NCBI GenBank assembly: GCA_024449915.1
Contig: JAMZAV010003173.1
Coordinates: forward strand, 1 to 64,000
DNA length: 64,000 nucleotides
Reading direction: 5' to 3'
DNA from: Sweltsa coloradensis
Lineage: Eukaryota > Arthropoda > Insecta > Plecoptera > Chloroperlidae
The position numbers and the translations under genes were made by a program. Every line of letters begins with the position of its first letter. The stretch's first letter is position 1. The notes under the pieces are model-generated. The model was not told the origin of the DNA. It saw nothing but the letters and a program-made list of their open reading frames with translations, and did no database searches. Below are positions 42,608-54,234 of the stretch, one piece after another.

Positions 42608-44001
42608 ATGGAGGGTGGGGAGCGCAGTAGACAAAGCAAACTAAATTCTATGGCTAATAAAAATTTATCTAAAGGAATTAACTCTAAAAAGCGCAAAGAA
42701 GCATCATCAGATGAGGAAGTGCAGGTGGAAGACAACCATAGTATGTTTGTCACTCCCCTGTACCTTGTTGTCAAACCATCAGGGAGAACATTTTCCAAAG
42801 TGAATCCCTTGTTTATTGAAAAGACTCTAGAAGACATGTTGGGGGCTTTGCCCTCTGTAAAAAAGTTGCGTGATGGATCCTTGTTGATCCATTGTGCAAC
42901 CGAGAAACAATCGAAAATATTACTGGAAGTGAAAACACTCTGCTCTCTGCCGGTTTCAGTTGATGGACATCACTCTCTTAACGTATGTAAGGGAGTGGTA
43001 TTGTGTTTTGACTTATTGAATTGTTTGGAACAGGAAATAAAGGAATACCTCGCCAATCACAAAGTTGTTGAAGTGACCAGGATTCAGAGTAGGAAAACAT
43101 CACTTGCTCCGACTCCTGCACTGATACTATCATTTGCTTTACCTCAGCTACCTACCGATGTCAAAATTGCTTTCTACCGTCTAAAAGTCCGTCCATATAT
43201 ACCAAACCCACTCCGTTGTTTCAAGTGTCAACGCCTCGGCCACACACAGGCCAGATGCACATCAGAAGAAATTTGTCCAAATTGTAGTTTGCCGGCTCAC
43301 TCCCCTCCTTGTCAGGAGAAGCCGTGCTGTGTAAATTGCAAGGGCCCACATTCTGCTCGATTACGCACATGCCCAATGTGGTTAAAGAACAAGCAATCCT
43401 GGAATTATCAATCACGGAAAAAATTTCCCCTCTTGAGGCTCGACGGCGCATTGGTTCGGCACAGCCAGTAACCTCTTCCGTTTCATTTGCTTCGGTAGTA
43501 CAGAGTTCGTCCTCCAGCAGTAGAGAGGCAGAACTTCTGGCACAAAACCACGCTTTGCAGGAGACGGTACAACAGTTGTCTAAAACTGTGCAACAACAGG
43601 CGAAACAAATTGAAACCTTGACTTGTCAACTCGGTGAAGTCCTTGAATTTTTAAATAATTTTTGATTTAGTTTTAATAAACACTGCTCACCTACAGAAAA
43701 GCAAAATGCTGTTACATCAACGCCGCAGATGCAACCAGCACGATCCCCTTCAGTGGAGGGTTGTGTTTCTGCACGTAAGCAGAGCGCACCAGTAGCAACA
43801 TCTTCCAGCACTACAACTAGTGCATTTAAAAAAATATCTACAACAACAACAGTGGATTCGTTGATTCCCACTGTTGTTCTTCAACGTGCTCAAACAAATA
43901 TTGGCACAAAAAACAAAAAAATTGTTCGAAGAAAGTTTAGTTCTTCGGAAGAGGACATGGTTTTTGATCCGCTAATGGACCAGAATCCAAAACTCTTTTA
44001 A
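42608..44001 (+). pseudogene. ORF1 (Gag-like) of the I-like element
   Basis: It starts ATG at 42608 (MEGGERSRQSKLNSMANKNL) and is open for 288 codons. The middle includes FVTPLYLVVKPSGRTFSKVN and an RNA-recognition-like stretch. Knuckles are CFKCQRLGHTQARC, CPNCSLPAHSPPC and CVNCKGPHSARLRTC. A shift near 43385 leads to ISPLEARRRIGSAQPVTSSV, the EARR motif common after the knuckles in I-type ORF1, and a coiled coil (LQETVQQLSKTVQQQAKQIE). After a stop near 43664 a Thr/Ser-rich continuation runs to 44001. N-terminal half well preserved. Confidence 0.82.
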
Positions 44002-44080
44002 AAAACTTAAATGGATGTAAATATCAAGTCTTTACTCATCACCCACGCTTCTTGGATACCACACTCGTTAGATAAACTTT

Positions 44081-45110
44081 TATTAATATATTTTTTTTTT
44101 CAAACTTCAAATACCACCCACATTATAGCCAACTTTATCTCGTGGGATTGTCGAGGTTTCTACACAAACGAGAAGAACGGCAGATCATTGTTAGAGACAG
44201 ACAACCTAAAGTCATTCTACTTCAGGAAACTCTCTTTAAACTCACTGACAATCCAAAATTCAAACACTACACAATATACCGTCTCGATTTCACTGGTGGT
44301 GACCGTGCACAGGGGGGTGTCGCCATTATGGTACATGACTCTGTGCATGCCAATCATGTTAATATTAATTCTCGTCTTCAAGTTATTGCAGTTACAAGCA
44401 CATCTGACAACTCCTATCACTTTTTGCTCTATATACATACCGCCATCTTTCAACTTTACTAGAGGTGATATGGAAGCAGTAATTGCTCAACTGCCGAGAC
44501 CGTTTATATTGGCTAGCGATTTTAATGCTCACCATGCAGACTGGGGATCAACGACATCAGACCGTAGAGGCGATGTTGTGGCAGATTTCGTGCAGAACGC
44601 AAACGTTTCCCTCTTAAATTCGGACCAGTTGACACATTTCACTTCTTACACTGGAACCTTATCGGCAATAGATCTTGTGATGTGCACACCAATCCTGTCC
44701 CTGGACTTGGAGTTAATTGCGTTGGATGATCTTCACGGTAGTGACTACTTTCCACTTGAGATACATTTCGCAAACAACCGACCAGTGTTTCGCCCAGAAC
44801 AACGATGGAAATTACATCAAGCTGATTGGGGCAAATATCAAGACCTGAGTGAGTCTGCATTGCAAAAAGTAGACTTCACTCGTTTTCGTGATTCCAACGA
44901 ACTTCTGGCTGAAGTTTGCCAATGTTTACTCGATGCAGCATCCGTTGCCATACCATGACTGCCGGTAAACAGTGTCTACAACCTGTTCCATGGTGGAACA
45001 AAGAATGCGCAGACGCAATAAAAGCCCGAAAAAAAGCTACAGACAATTCAATACATACCCTACCTCCCTCGCAGAAAGACGGAACTACTTGTTGGGCAGA
45101 TACGTATTGA
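44081..45110 (+). pseudogene. APE-type endonuclease of the I-like element
   Basis: Segments in two frames give FISWDCRGFYTN, RDRQPKVILLQETLFKLTDN (catalytic Glu), GGDRAQGGVAIMVHD, then IYIPPSFNFTRGDMEAVIAQ, FILASDFNAHHADWGS (DFNAHH), TLSAIDLVMCTP and DLHGSDYFPLEIHF. In the last motif the usual SDH(F)P reads SDYFP, so the catalytic His is lost. The EN-RT linker PWWNKECADAIKARKKA follows near 44984. Frameshifts lie near 44220, 44430 and 44960. Confidence 0.8.
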
Positions 45111-45597
45111 AGATATGGGCAATGCGTAACCACCCATCTCATAACGCTCTTTTTGATGAGAGATTTGTCTGTCACTTCGATACCAAACCTTTGGCGACCC
45201 TTCCTGTCGGATTACGTTGTAGACATCTTTTTAGAATTTTAAATTTTGATGTACCCAATCTATTGAGTTTCGTTTTGAGCCGAAACCCTCCATGGCTACT
45301 TCCGGAACCTGAAATTTGTTTCGACCTTTGCCGATATAATAAGTCCACAACATCAGATGTAATTTTCAAAACTAGTTTTCAAGCTATTTGTCACGAATAC
45401 CATACCTTTAAATTCATTTTCACTGATGGATCTAAATCGGCTCGAAGGTTGGTTGCGCTTACTATTGTGGCGGCAGTAGTGTTGGTTTCAGACTTCATGA
45501 CATGTGTTCTGTTTTTACTGCTGAAATGTATGCCATACGAGAAGCTTTGAGATATATTATGAAACAAAGATGTGATTCATCATCTGTTTTTCCTTAG
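45111..45597 (+). pseudogene. Pre-RNase H and partial RNase H of the I-like element
   Basis: Immediately after the EN linker the frame reads MRNHPSHNALFDERFVCHFD and FIFTDGSKSARRLVAL. After a shift near 45445 it reads GCAYYCGGSSVGFRLHDMCS and VFTAEMYAIREALRYIMKQR. DGSK carries the first RNase H Asp and AEMYAIREAL the Glu helix. Coding stops where repeat D begins (45598). The RT that should lie between EN and this region is absent, so this is a deletion junction. Confidence 0.75.
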
Positions 45598-46018
45598 GTC
45601 GGAATACTGTCGTTGGCTTCTGTTACTACTGAATGTGTTTTGTTTTGTGTGTGTTACCGTTACGAGGATGTCTGTTATGTCCAGACTGAAATTTTTTCTC
45701 CATCTTCTGTATTCTTTGTCAGTCAAGTGCTTGTTATCTCGGTATTGCGCCCCGTTTCCTTCCGTCCATACAGCCCGTGGGGTTTATGTTTGGTCAGTGT
45801 GAGATAGCTCGTCTTACTGCTGAGTGTGTTGTTTCAGCAAGTCTTGCCTGTTGTGTCCTCACATTGTTCTGTTAAATGTTTGTAAACTTCAGGAGGCTGT
45901 CTGTTCTGTTCACACTGGAAGGTTCCGTTTGCTTTTTATTCTACCCTGCTTGTCAGGTCAATGTCTTGTAAAGACGCACAACAGAATAAACATGCTGTGT
46001 AGTGTGTGCTCTCCTTTG
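45598..46018. repeat. Dispersed repeat family D copy inside the I-like element
   Basis: It reads GTCGTTGGCTTCTGTTACTA, GTATTGCGCCCCGTTTCC and CAGGAGGCTGTCTGTTCTGT, shared with 18700-19151 and 28795-29105. It replaces or interrupts the second half of RNase H. I-element sequence resumes at 46019 (CTGAAGGTACGCCCCCTACT). Confidence 0.6.
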
Positions 46019-46189
46019 TACTGAAGGTACGCCCCCTACTTCTTCACTTTCTCCCCGGGAGGAGCTTGTGTTTCGGAATTTAGGGCAATGAACTAGCAGA
46101 CACACATGGTTAATTCACTTTCCGCTGTTGAGGGTTTGTTTCCGAGCCATTTGTTTGTAATGGTGGAAGGGAATTTTTGGTTCGGGATC

Positions 46190-46190
<1 letters not shown>

Positions 46191-46222
<32 letters not shown>
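46191..46222 (+). repeat. GTAA microsatellite, 3' tail of the CR1-like element
   Basis: About 7.5 units of GTAA (TTAC on the element strand) at the 3' end of the minus-strand CR1-like element. A short tandem repeat at the 3' end is usual for CR1-like LINEs. Confidence 0.8.
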
Positions 46223-46227
46223 CTGAT

Positions 46228-48357
46228 TTATTTAGCAATACAACTGCTATTACACACATGTACATGTGTTATGATACATACAAGATTAAATATACAACCA
46301 GGCAGGTACAACAACATGATATAAATGAACAATACAGGCAAGGATAGTCTACCAAATCTCTTTAAGTACATATTCCCTACATTGGGTTTTAAAATATGCA
46401 CACACACCTCATCCTTGAGACTTTTACTAACCCCATTGTAGACCCTAACTCCACTATAGAAAACACTATTCTGTGTCCTACTTTTATTGCACCTCCTAAC
46501 CTCTATATCATTACAATTTCTCATATTATACTTAATAGAGTCTGACACATACTTAATATTCTTACTAAAATAACCAGGTAACATACCTTTGGTTAACTTG
46601 TGAACAAATATTAATACATTAAAATGAATTAGTTGATTAACTGATAACATATCTAGTCTGGCCAACATGACTCTCACTGGAGTGTATTTGTCACATTTAA
46701 GTAATATTCGCATCCCTTTATTTGCATCTTTTGTAGCATAGCTAAATCTTGAAGAGGGATACCCCACAAACAATGTATTACAATAGTTAAAATGTGCATT
46801 GCTATTGCATTAAAAACTAGTTTTCTAATTCTCGCAGAAAGGTTATTACCAATTCTCCCTAGAAATCCTATTTTCTTCCCCAATTTTTTCCCTAAATATT
46901 CAACATGCTTGTCTAGTTTTAAGTACTGATCAATAATTATACCCAAATATTTTATTTCACTAACAAAATGTATATTTTCACCATCAATACTAATCAAGTT
47001 TTCATTACAACTCTCCATCACTTTGTCTCTGCTTTTCATTGATGAGGTTAACAACATACATTTAGTTTTACTTAGATTTAACTTCAATTTATTTAGCTTA
47101 AGCCATTCAGATAATTTAACTAAAACTCTATTCATTGCATCACAAATCTCTTGAACACTTAGCCCTGAACATGATAACAGCGAGTCGTCTGCAAACAAGT
47201 TTATAAAAATGTTTTTATCATCATTAATACTGAATATATCATTTACATAGATAATGAACAATAACGGCCCTAACACAGAGCCCTGAGGGACACCATGCTC
47301 ACATAATAATTCCCCTGAAACTTCATTTGGAATTTAGTTATTTGCTTCCTATCGGTTAAATAGCTTTCCAACCACTCCAATGCCTTACCCCTTACTCCAT
47401 AATTGTGCAACTTATTTAGTAATATCTGTCTATCAATCGTTTCAAATGCTCTTTTAATGTCTAGGAAGACAGCAACAGTGACTTTGCCATCATCCAAATC
47501 TTTCATCCAATTATCAATGACCAATTGTAATGCTGTCTCGCAAGAATGTCCATTTCTAAATCCAGATTGATGCTCATGCAAAATATCATGTTTATCAAAA
47601 AAGCCTAACAGCTGCTCATGTATTACTTTTTCAAGCACTTTCTCGTAAGTAGGGAGCATATTAATTGGGCGGAAATCTTCCGGGTTTTTTGCCTTAGTAA
47701 TTTTACCAATGGGGATAACCTCTGCAACTAGCCATTCTTTTGGTACCTTACCAGACCAAATTGACTGGTTTATTATGCTCAATAGAGCATGCCCCCCTCT
47801 ACGTAAAATCTGTTTCAATAATAATGTTGATATTCCCTCTTCCGTACCTTTCTTGTATGGCATTTTAAGTATGATGCGGCGAAGTTTGCTCAGTGTTATC
47901 ACTTGAAAATTCCAAAGTATATTTTTATTTATGTCGTCATTATTATCTATATTTATTATCCCTTCAAGTACTGTAGGCCTATCTTCGTTCTCAAATTCTC
48001 AGCATTATCCGCATCTACTAGTGGCGCACCAATACTGTGAACAATGTCCTGTATACTACTTATGTAATAATGATTGAACTTTGCAGCACTACTTACATTG
48101 TCGCTGTTATTTTGAAACACAATGTCATTTGTACAGTAATTATTTCCTTTAGTCCCTAATACTCTCTTTAGCACTTTCCACATACCCCTAGGGTCATCTC
48201 TTGCATTATCAATCTTCTCCTGATAGTACTTACTTTTCTCCCTCCTAAGAACATACACAAACTTATTTCTATATCCCTTATACTCATCCCAATCCTCATT
48301 AGCATGAGTCAATTGAGCCTTGATGTACATGTCATCCCTCAACCTTTTGCACTTCAT
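46228..48357 (-). pseudogene. Reverse transcriptase and tail of the CR1-like element
   Basis: Segments 47956-48357, 47270-47902, 46674-47276 and 46228-46773 join in order. Motifs include VPKEWLVAEVIPIGK, DFRPINMLPTYEKVLEKVIH, HQSGFRNGHSCETALQLVID, VAVFLDIKRAFETIDRQILL (motif A), GVPQGSVLGPLLFIIYVNDI (motif B, one frame over at 47285), LFADDSLLSCSG (motif C) and IKYLGIIIDQYLKLDKHVEY. The tail has YNMRNCNDIEVRR. One frameshift near 47280 separates motifs A and B, and another lies in the tail near 46750. Otherwise the RT is remarkably preserved. Confidence 0.87.
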
Positions 48358-48390
48358 TATTAAACCAAGGATTTGCCCTTAATTTGTTGT

Positions 48391-49240
48391 CTACAGTGAT
48401 GAGCTTTTAGGAGCAACTGTATTTAAACATTCTACCATACATGTAACATATTCACTAGCCAACAAACCAACATCATTACTTTCATAATTCCAATCTTTTT
48501 CCAGCAACATTTCATTGATAAAATCATAATCCACATCCTCAAGTTTACGTCTTACCCATGCTTTCTCTATTTCTTCTTTCTTTTTCAACTCTTTTGAACC
48601 TAGATTTATTTGTAATAATTTATGATCTGATATGGTTGGTCTGGATCTTACTTTAACTTGGGTTTGTGTGTCCCTAGAGATAACTAGATCAATTAGACTC
48701 ATGCTATCGTTGGTCACTCTAGTGTAACTTTTTACCAACTGATGAAAACCAGATCTTTGTATTATATTTTTTAAAGCACTGCTATAAGTTGACACCATCT
48801 TCATATTTATGTTAAAATCACCAATGCACAAGAATTGCCCTGCAACGTTAGTCACATCAAATACCGATCCAATAAAATTAAAAAAACTCAACATTTGATG
48901 AATTAGGTGAGCGATAAACCACAGCGATGTGAACACTGCCAATTTTTAAACCCATAGCCCACCACTTAAGCCCTTCACTTACATTATAAAGCACAGTATA
49001 CTTAATTCCCTCCTTTATATATATATTGTTACACCACCTGTGTGCCTAGACGTTGATAGTACATTTTCCATATGATAACCATTGACACTAATCTCACTAT
49101 CATCAATATTCTCTGTCACATGCGTTTCCGTTAAGCATAACATAACGGGAGCTTCCCTCACCATAAGATTATACACCTTGTCAAAATTGCCTGTTAATCC
49201 TTGAATATTACAGCTCAATATTTTATCGTCCACCCCTAAC
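48391..49240 (-). pseudogene. APE-type endonuclease of the CR1-like element
   Basis: It starts ILSCNIQGLTGNFDKVYNLM, then PVMLCLTETHVTENI (catalytic Glu), GGVTIYI. After a change of frame near 49015 and another near 48900 come FLCIGDFNINMKM, SLIDLVISRD and PTISDHKLLQINLG (Asp/Asn and His of the active site present). The active-site residues appear intact apart from the frame breaks. The domain ends with the linker into RT at 48391, where a stop occurs (KSSS then TAG-like break). Confidence 0.8.
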
Positions 49241-49242
49241 CT

Positions 49243-50526
49243 CTATTTCACATAACAGATTTTACTTTCCTGACTTTTTACAATCCTTTTCAAGTTTTTG
49301 CAGTATTTGCTACCAACCTCATGATCAGTATGCAAATTTACACCATACCTTGTATTGGAATGCCTACAATTTGTACACGTAGGGTATTTTGAATTGCACT
49401 GGTAAATCGAGTGCCCCACCTCTCCGCAGTAGCCACACGTTTGAGTCCACTTGCATTCCTTTTGGTAATGTCCATACCTTGAGCACATAGCATTTTATGA
49501 CATGCACATAATCCAGTTACCTAAATCTCTCCCATTCTATGCTTATTGCACCTTGTTCCAGCTGTAAGTCCCCTTGATACCGGATCTGTTTCAATTACTA
49601 GTTTTTGCACATAATTGTTACCACTAATCTTCATGTACACTATTTTAACACTGCTTTTCCTCATTTTCTTCTCTCAATTTATTTTGGACTTTAATCTTCT
49701 CTATCAACTCCTCTTTGTCACCACTTTGTATGTTTATTCCGAACACATTAAGTCTTGGATTCCTCACACTTGGAAAAGTTGTTTTGTAAGTATCACCCAT
49801 TATTACACCCCCCTTATCTTGTACGATTTTCAGAGACTCATTATCATTGCACTCTAAAATGATTCCACCTTCACTAACTTCCTTCACCACTCGGACCCCC
49901 ACAGCCAGTTCAAGTGGATTAATACTCGACACCAATTTCTTCCTCGTATCTGCACTCTTGAGGTTTTCATTCAGATTTTTCCCCTTCGGTCTCACAATGA
50001 TCAGTTTATGTCCATCATCACGGTCTATATCCCCACCTACCGGTAACAACTTATTATGTATCTGTCTAGAAATTCTAGTTCTAGTCACACTAGGCCTACC
50101 AAAGCCAGTAGGTCTAGTCCTAGGCCTAGTCCTTTGCACATTATTAAACCCAAGGTCATCCTCATTATTATTGTCATCACTGGATACTACTGGATCATTT
50201 GAGTCCCTATTTAGCAGTCTTATGATGTTGTCCTGCAGTTCCAGTCTTTTTTCCTTCTCACTTATTATATCTTTCAGCAATATAACTTCACATGGCGGGC
50301 TTGACTCTTGTGTACGCCCCTTACCCCAGCAAACCTCATTGTTACATTTATCACAGAACCACTTTAAGTTACTCAAACTTGTAATCACATTAAATTGTTT
50401 TGAAGTAATGTTGACACAGTCAATTAGAAACCAATCTGTACACCCATCACATCCAATTGCTTTTGCTCCTTTTCCAACTAGTTTGTTGCAACACTTGCAA
50501 AAACCCGATTCTGTGTCTTCCTCCAT
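49243..50526 (-). pseudogene. ORF1 with PHD-type finger and CCHC cluster
   Basis: Residues 1-293 (50526 to 49645) are open. The N terminus has CKCC-x-IGCDGCTDWFLIDCVNI and WFCDKC, a PHD-type finger with the usual His replaced by Asp. A coiled coil (SEKEKRLELQDNIIRLLNRD) and Arg-rich region follow. Then a domain with KLIIVRPKGKNLNENLKS and GGIILECNDNESLKIVQDKG, a small alpha-beta pattern. After breaks near 49645 and 49530 come knuckles CSRYGHYQKEC, CGYCGEVGHSIYQC and CTNCRHSNTR. PHD fingers are known in ORF1 of CR1-like LINEs. Confidence 0.75.
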
Positions 50527-50769
50527 CCTATCAATTGAATTAGAAGACCTTCTCTCTTACATAAATTCTTGGAGCCTTGTCCACTCAATTGTTCAAATAT
50601 TTTGTTTTATTAGGCTAAATTCTTCCAAAAACTTTTTTTCAAATCTCTCTTAGTTATCTCACCTGTCAATAGAAACAGTGAATAACATAGTCCCACTTAC
50701 ACTTACAAGAATTCACATTCTGGTCCCAAAATTATCCCACAGCACAATGTAGAACTCAAAATATGTGAT

Positions 50770-50996
50770 TGTTTGGCCTACACGTATTTTCGAAAATGTT
50801 TGCTATTTATTTTCATTTCTTCATACTAGGAGGCAGTGATGAGATTTCTGTCTTTTGACTTTTAAAACATAAATTTTTGATTGTTACTTCGGTCCATGGC
50901 ATCTGTTCAATACGTGCCTTTCGTTTTGTGTGGAAAATATATCATTTACTCACTTTACATCTTACATTATTCATTTCCTCTGGAATATTAACAACA
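50770..50996 (+). repeat. 5' LTR of the BEL/Pao element
   Basis: 227 bp, TG...CA. It contains ATACTAGGAGGCAGTGATGA and CACTTTACATCTTACATTAT, shared with the 3' LTR. Confidence 0.9.
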
Positions 50997-51000
50997 TTTA

Positions 51001-51018
51001 TTGGTCCTCCGGAAAGCC
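51001..51018 (+). promoter_or_regulatory. Candidate primer binding site
   Basis: TTGGTCCTCCGGAAAGCC begins four bases after the LTR. PBS sequences start TGG (complement of tRNA CCA). The tRNA is not assigned; a Tyr-like 3' end is possible for the first ten bases only. Confidence 0.4.
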
Positions 51019-51131
51019 GGATAATATCGTTTTATCCGGATTATTTGGTAATTGTTAACGCCCACGGGGAAAAAGTGTGAGTTAAAGTGAAGTTTGTGAA
51101 ACGGGTTTTACGCCATTTTTCCTATGCTGCA

Positions 51132-52360
51132 ATGGATCAACTCCTAGCAAGGAAACGTGTTCTCAAGTGTAATGTGACTCGTCTTAAAAAACACCATAAA
51201 ACAACGTGCAGACCGGTGAGTTATCAATATCATCAATCAAGGTACATAAAGAACGAGTGCATCAACTTTCTACAGAAAGCGACAGCCTACTGCACGCCGT
51301 CAGTGCTGCGTCGGAAGATGATGCCGAATTCGAGCAGTATGAGACTGATATTAACGACGTTTTTGAAAGGTTGGTGCCATTAGGATTAGATTATTGGACC
51401 TAGGAACCGATCACGTCGGCGCTGTGACAACCACGTCCACCGAAGCTAGGCCTAGACCCAGTGAAAGTAAGGTTACCTAAGCTTCAGCTGCCGACGTTGA
51501 TGGCAGCCTACAGTGTTGGCTATCATTCAGAGATCTCTTCGAGGCGGCAGTACACAACAACAGTCAATTGTCTGGAGCTGAGAAACTGCAATATCTTAAG
51601 TGTTCCCTACAAGGTGAGGCTGCTGCTTTACTCCAGTCTATTCCTGTGACCAGCGCTAATTACAGCGAAGCGTGGGAATTGTTGACGTCACGATACCAAA
51701 ATACGCGGGAAATCGTAGACAGAGTTCTAATGCGTATGTTCTCCCAGTCTGTCCTACAACAGGAGTCAGCTGTTGCATTACGCAAGTTGTTAGACACAAC
51801 TTTGGAATGTACCAGGTCCTTGGCAGTTCTTGGTCAACCTGTCGAACATTGGGACGCTGTGCTTGTGTTCCACACCGCTGGTAAGATGGACAGTGAATCT
51901 CGGCGTCAATGGGAGCTGTCACTCACAACTAAGGAGCCGACAACTTTCAAACAGTTAACTGACTTCATTGAGCAACCGTGCTCGAGCACTCGCTGCTGCG
52001 GGTAGGCCCACCCTTAATCACAAGGGTCCTTCCCCCAGTAGTACAAAGTCAACTTACCCGAAGCAGACGACTTCACATCTCAGTGTGTCTCAGCAACAGG
52101 GGATTCCATCATGCGTCAAGTGCGCAGGAAGTCATTTCCTTCACAAGTTGTCGTCACTTTCTTAACGACAACGTACACGACCGTCATTCATTTGTAAAGA
52201 GCAAATCATTATGTTTAAATTTGTTTACGGGCCAAAACATACTGCTAGAGACTGTACTTCCGGTAGTTGCCGCATGTGCCAAAAACTGCACCACACATTG
52301 CTGCATTTCAATGAAACAGTCTCAGGGGAACAACAAGATGAGGTCAAGTCTACGGAGTCT
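51132..52360 (+). pseudogene. BEL/Pao Gag region
   Basis: It begins ATG at 51132 (MDQLLARKRVLKCNVTRLKK), shifts near 51230 to an acidic helix (HAVSAASEDDAEFEQYETDI), then shifts again to the conserved capsid domain. That domain reads MSGAEKLQYLKCSLQGEAAA, LLQSIPVTSANYSEAWELLT, SRYQNTREIVDRVLMRMFSQ and ESRRQWELSLTT, the DUF1759-type pattern of Pao Gags. Knuckle-like CVKCAGSHFLHK, CLN...AKHTARDC and CRMCQKLHH follow in two frames (52110-52300). At least four frame changes make it non-functional. Confidence 0.8.
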
Positions 52361-52960
52361 ACTGCCGTCTCCTCCCATTTCTCAACGGAATCGATTTCGT
52401 CAATGGTGTTGCTTTCAACAGCCATAATCAATGTGCGGGATATACATGGTGTAAGCAGACCATTACGAGCGTTGTTAGATTCCGCATCTGAGGCTAGTTT
52501 TGTTACAGAAAACTGTGTTCAAAAGCTTGGATTGCGAGCACAGTCGACTCAGGTGTGTGTCTCAGGTTTGGCCTCCACTAGCGTAGGCAAGTGTCGTGGC
52601 GTCATACAATTGAATTTTACTTCAACATTCAATAATGAAGAGTCCTTTGCCGTCGAGGCTTTAGTTCTGCCCAAGGTTACAGGAACTCTTCCGAGAAATC
52701 AAGTCAATATTGAGGGAAATTGGTCACATCTTAATGGCTTAAGTTTGGCAGACCCATCATTCAACATTCCGGGAAAGTATCGATGTTCTTCTCGGAGCAG
52801 ATGTTTACCCATTGATTTTGCGATCTGGTCGTTGTTCAGGAAACATTGGTTCACCCATAGCACTGGAAACAGCACTTGGATGGGTACTTTTCGGGTCCCA
52901 TTAATGCACCTGGTCCTAAGTCACCAATAGCAACACTGCATGTTCAGTGTGACATGGACA
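52361..52960 (+). pseudogene. BEL/Pao aspartic protease
   Basis: It is part of one long frame (52211-52930). SMVLLSTAIINVRDIHGVSR precedes PLRALLDSASEASFVTENCV, where LLDSASEASF is the active-site loop (usual DSGS; here DSAS, so the Gly is changed). It continues GKCRGVIQLNFTSTF and VEALVLPKVTGTLPRNQV, the standard peptidase A17 tail. The frame then shifts near 52880 into the pre-RT segment. Confidence 0.8.
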
Positions 52961-54234
52961 ATACTTTGCGTAGATTCTGGGAATTAGAAGAAATACCTTC
53001 TGCAAACTTACTGACTCCAGAAGAGAAGCTGTGTGAAAAGCATTTTGAAAAGTCTCACCGGAGAGACGATTCTGGTAGATTTATAGTTGAACTTCCATTT
53101 AGGAAAGACAGCCTGAGGCTTGGGGCTATCCCGCAATCAGGCGGTCATCGACTCGCTTCCCTGGAGCGTCGGTTGAAATACCAACCTGATAAAAGGCAGC
53201 AATATGATGAGTTCATGTCTGAATACTTGTCACTGGGTCACATGGAGCTTGTTCCTCAAAGTCAACTAACCAAGCCTTGAGTGAAGTGTATTACATTCCT
53301 CACCATCCAGTCATGAAGGAGAGCAGTACAACCACAAAGTTGAGGGTTGTATTTGACGCTTCAGCGAAGTTTTCTTCGGTGCATCCTTGAATGACAAACT
53401 AATGGTTGGACCTAAGCTGCAAGACGATATCGTTCCTATACTGATTCGGTTCCCGAAAATACATCATTCCTCTAGTAGCCGATATCGCCAAAATGTATCG
53501 ACAAATTCGGGTTGATCAACTCACATGTCGATTATCAAAGAATAGTGTGGAGAACGAAGCCAGGTGAACCAATACAAGACTTCAGACTGTTAACAGTTAC
53601 TTATGGTGAAGGTTGTTCTTCTTATCTTGCCACGAAATGCCTTCAACAACTGGCAAGGGATGAAGAAAGGTTATTTCCAAAGGCAGCACCTGTTGTGATA
53701 AGGGACTTCTACGTCGACGACTTTATGACGGGTGCTGATACAATTGACGAGGCTCGTCAGCTCAGGAAAGAACTTATTCAACTAACGAACAAGGGTGGTT
53801 TCGAGCTCCGCAAATGGTTATCGAATACCCAAGAAGTTATCGAAGCAGTTCCGGAACCAATGCGAGAACTTAACATGCCTTTGATCATCGATGAAGATAA
53901 ATCGGTAAAAACATTGGGACTTCAGTGGCATCCAGCAGCTGATCAGTTCTCATTTACTGTAAACCAACCCCCTAGCCAGAGTGTTATCACCAAACGCAAA
54001 TTACTATCTGACCTTGCCAAGGTGTTTGATCCCCTGGGGTGGCTTTCACCAGTGACCATTAATGCCAAGCTATTGTTTCAATCATTGTGGAGATTGGACG
54101 TTGGATGGGACGATGAGCTTCCAGAAACATCTACAATGCGTGGAGACAATATTGCGAAGATCTTCCCCTCATACAAGACATCAGAATTAATCGATGCATT
54201 CAAGCACCCCAGCCAACAATGTCAGAACTGGTAG
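52876..54234 (+). pseudogene. BEL/Pao reverse transcriptase
   Basis: The pre-RT block (52876-53280) reads LRRFWELEEIPSANLLTPEE and GRFIVELPFRKDSLRLGAIP. After breaks at 53281 and 53390 come MVGPKLQDDIVPILIRFRKY-like sequence and ADIAKMYRQIRVD (motif A Asp). A 240-codon open frame (53512-54234) follows with FRLLTVTYGEGCSSYLATKC, IRDFYVDDFMTGADTIDEAR (YVDD) and LLSDLAKVFDPLGWLSPVTI. The catalytic Asp residues are retained. Typical Pao spacing confirms the family. Confidence 0.85.

Larger units (their letters stand above)
42600..46105 (+). mobile_element. I-like non-LTR retrotransposon lacking RT
   Basis: It contains ORF1 with knuckles, an APE endonuclease, then a jump to the pre-RNase H region, a partial RNase H, an inserted or replacing copy of repeat D and a scrap of the C-terminal finger region (46019-46105). 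RNase H and the C-terminal arrangement mark the I lineage. The whole RT (about 1.5-2 kb) is missing between 45105 and 45120. Confidence 0.78.
46191..50560 (-). mobile_element. CR1-like non-LTR retrotransposon, nearly full length
   Basis: From right to left: ORF1 with an N-terminal PHD-like finger, a short CCHC cluster, APE endonuclease, RT and C-terminal tail, then TTAC repeats. Only a few frameshifts separate the parts. It has no RNase H. RT phrases (FRPINMLPTYEKVLEKVIHE, LFADDSLL) place it among CR1/L2-like lineages. The 5' end abuts the BEL/Pao element after about 200 bp. Confidence 0.85.

Noticed and set aside
44011..44958. Single intact 315-codon protein
   Set aside because: The long frame mixes true endonuclease sequence after 44430 with an out-of-frame first part.
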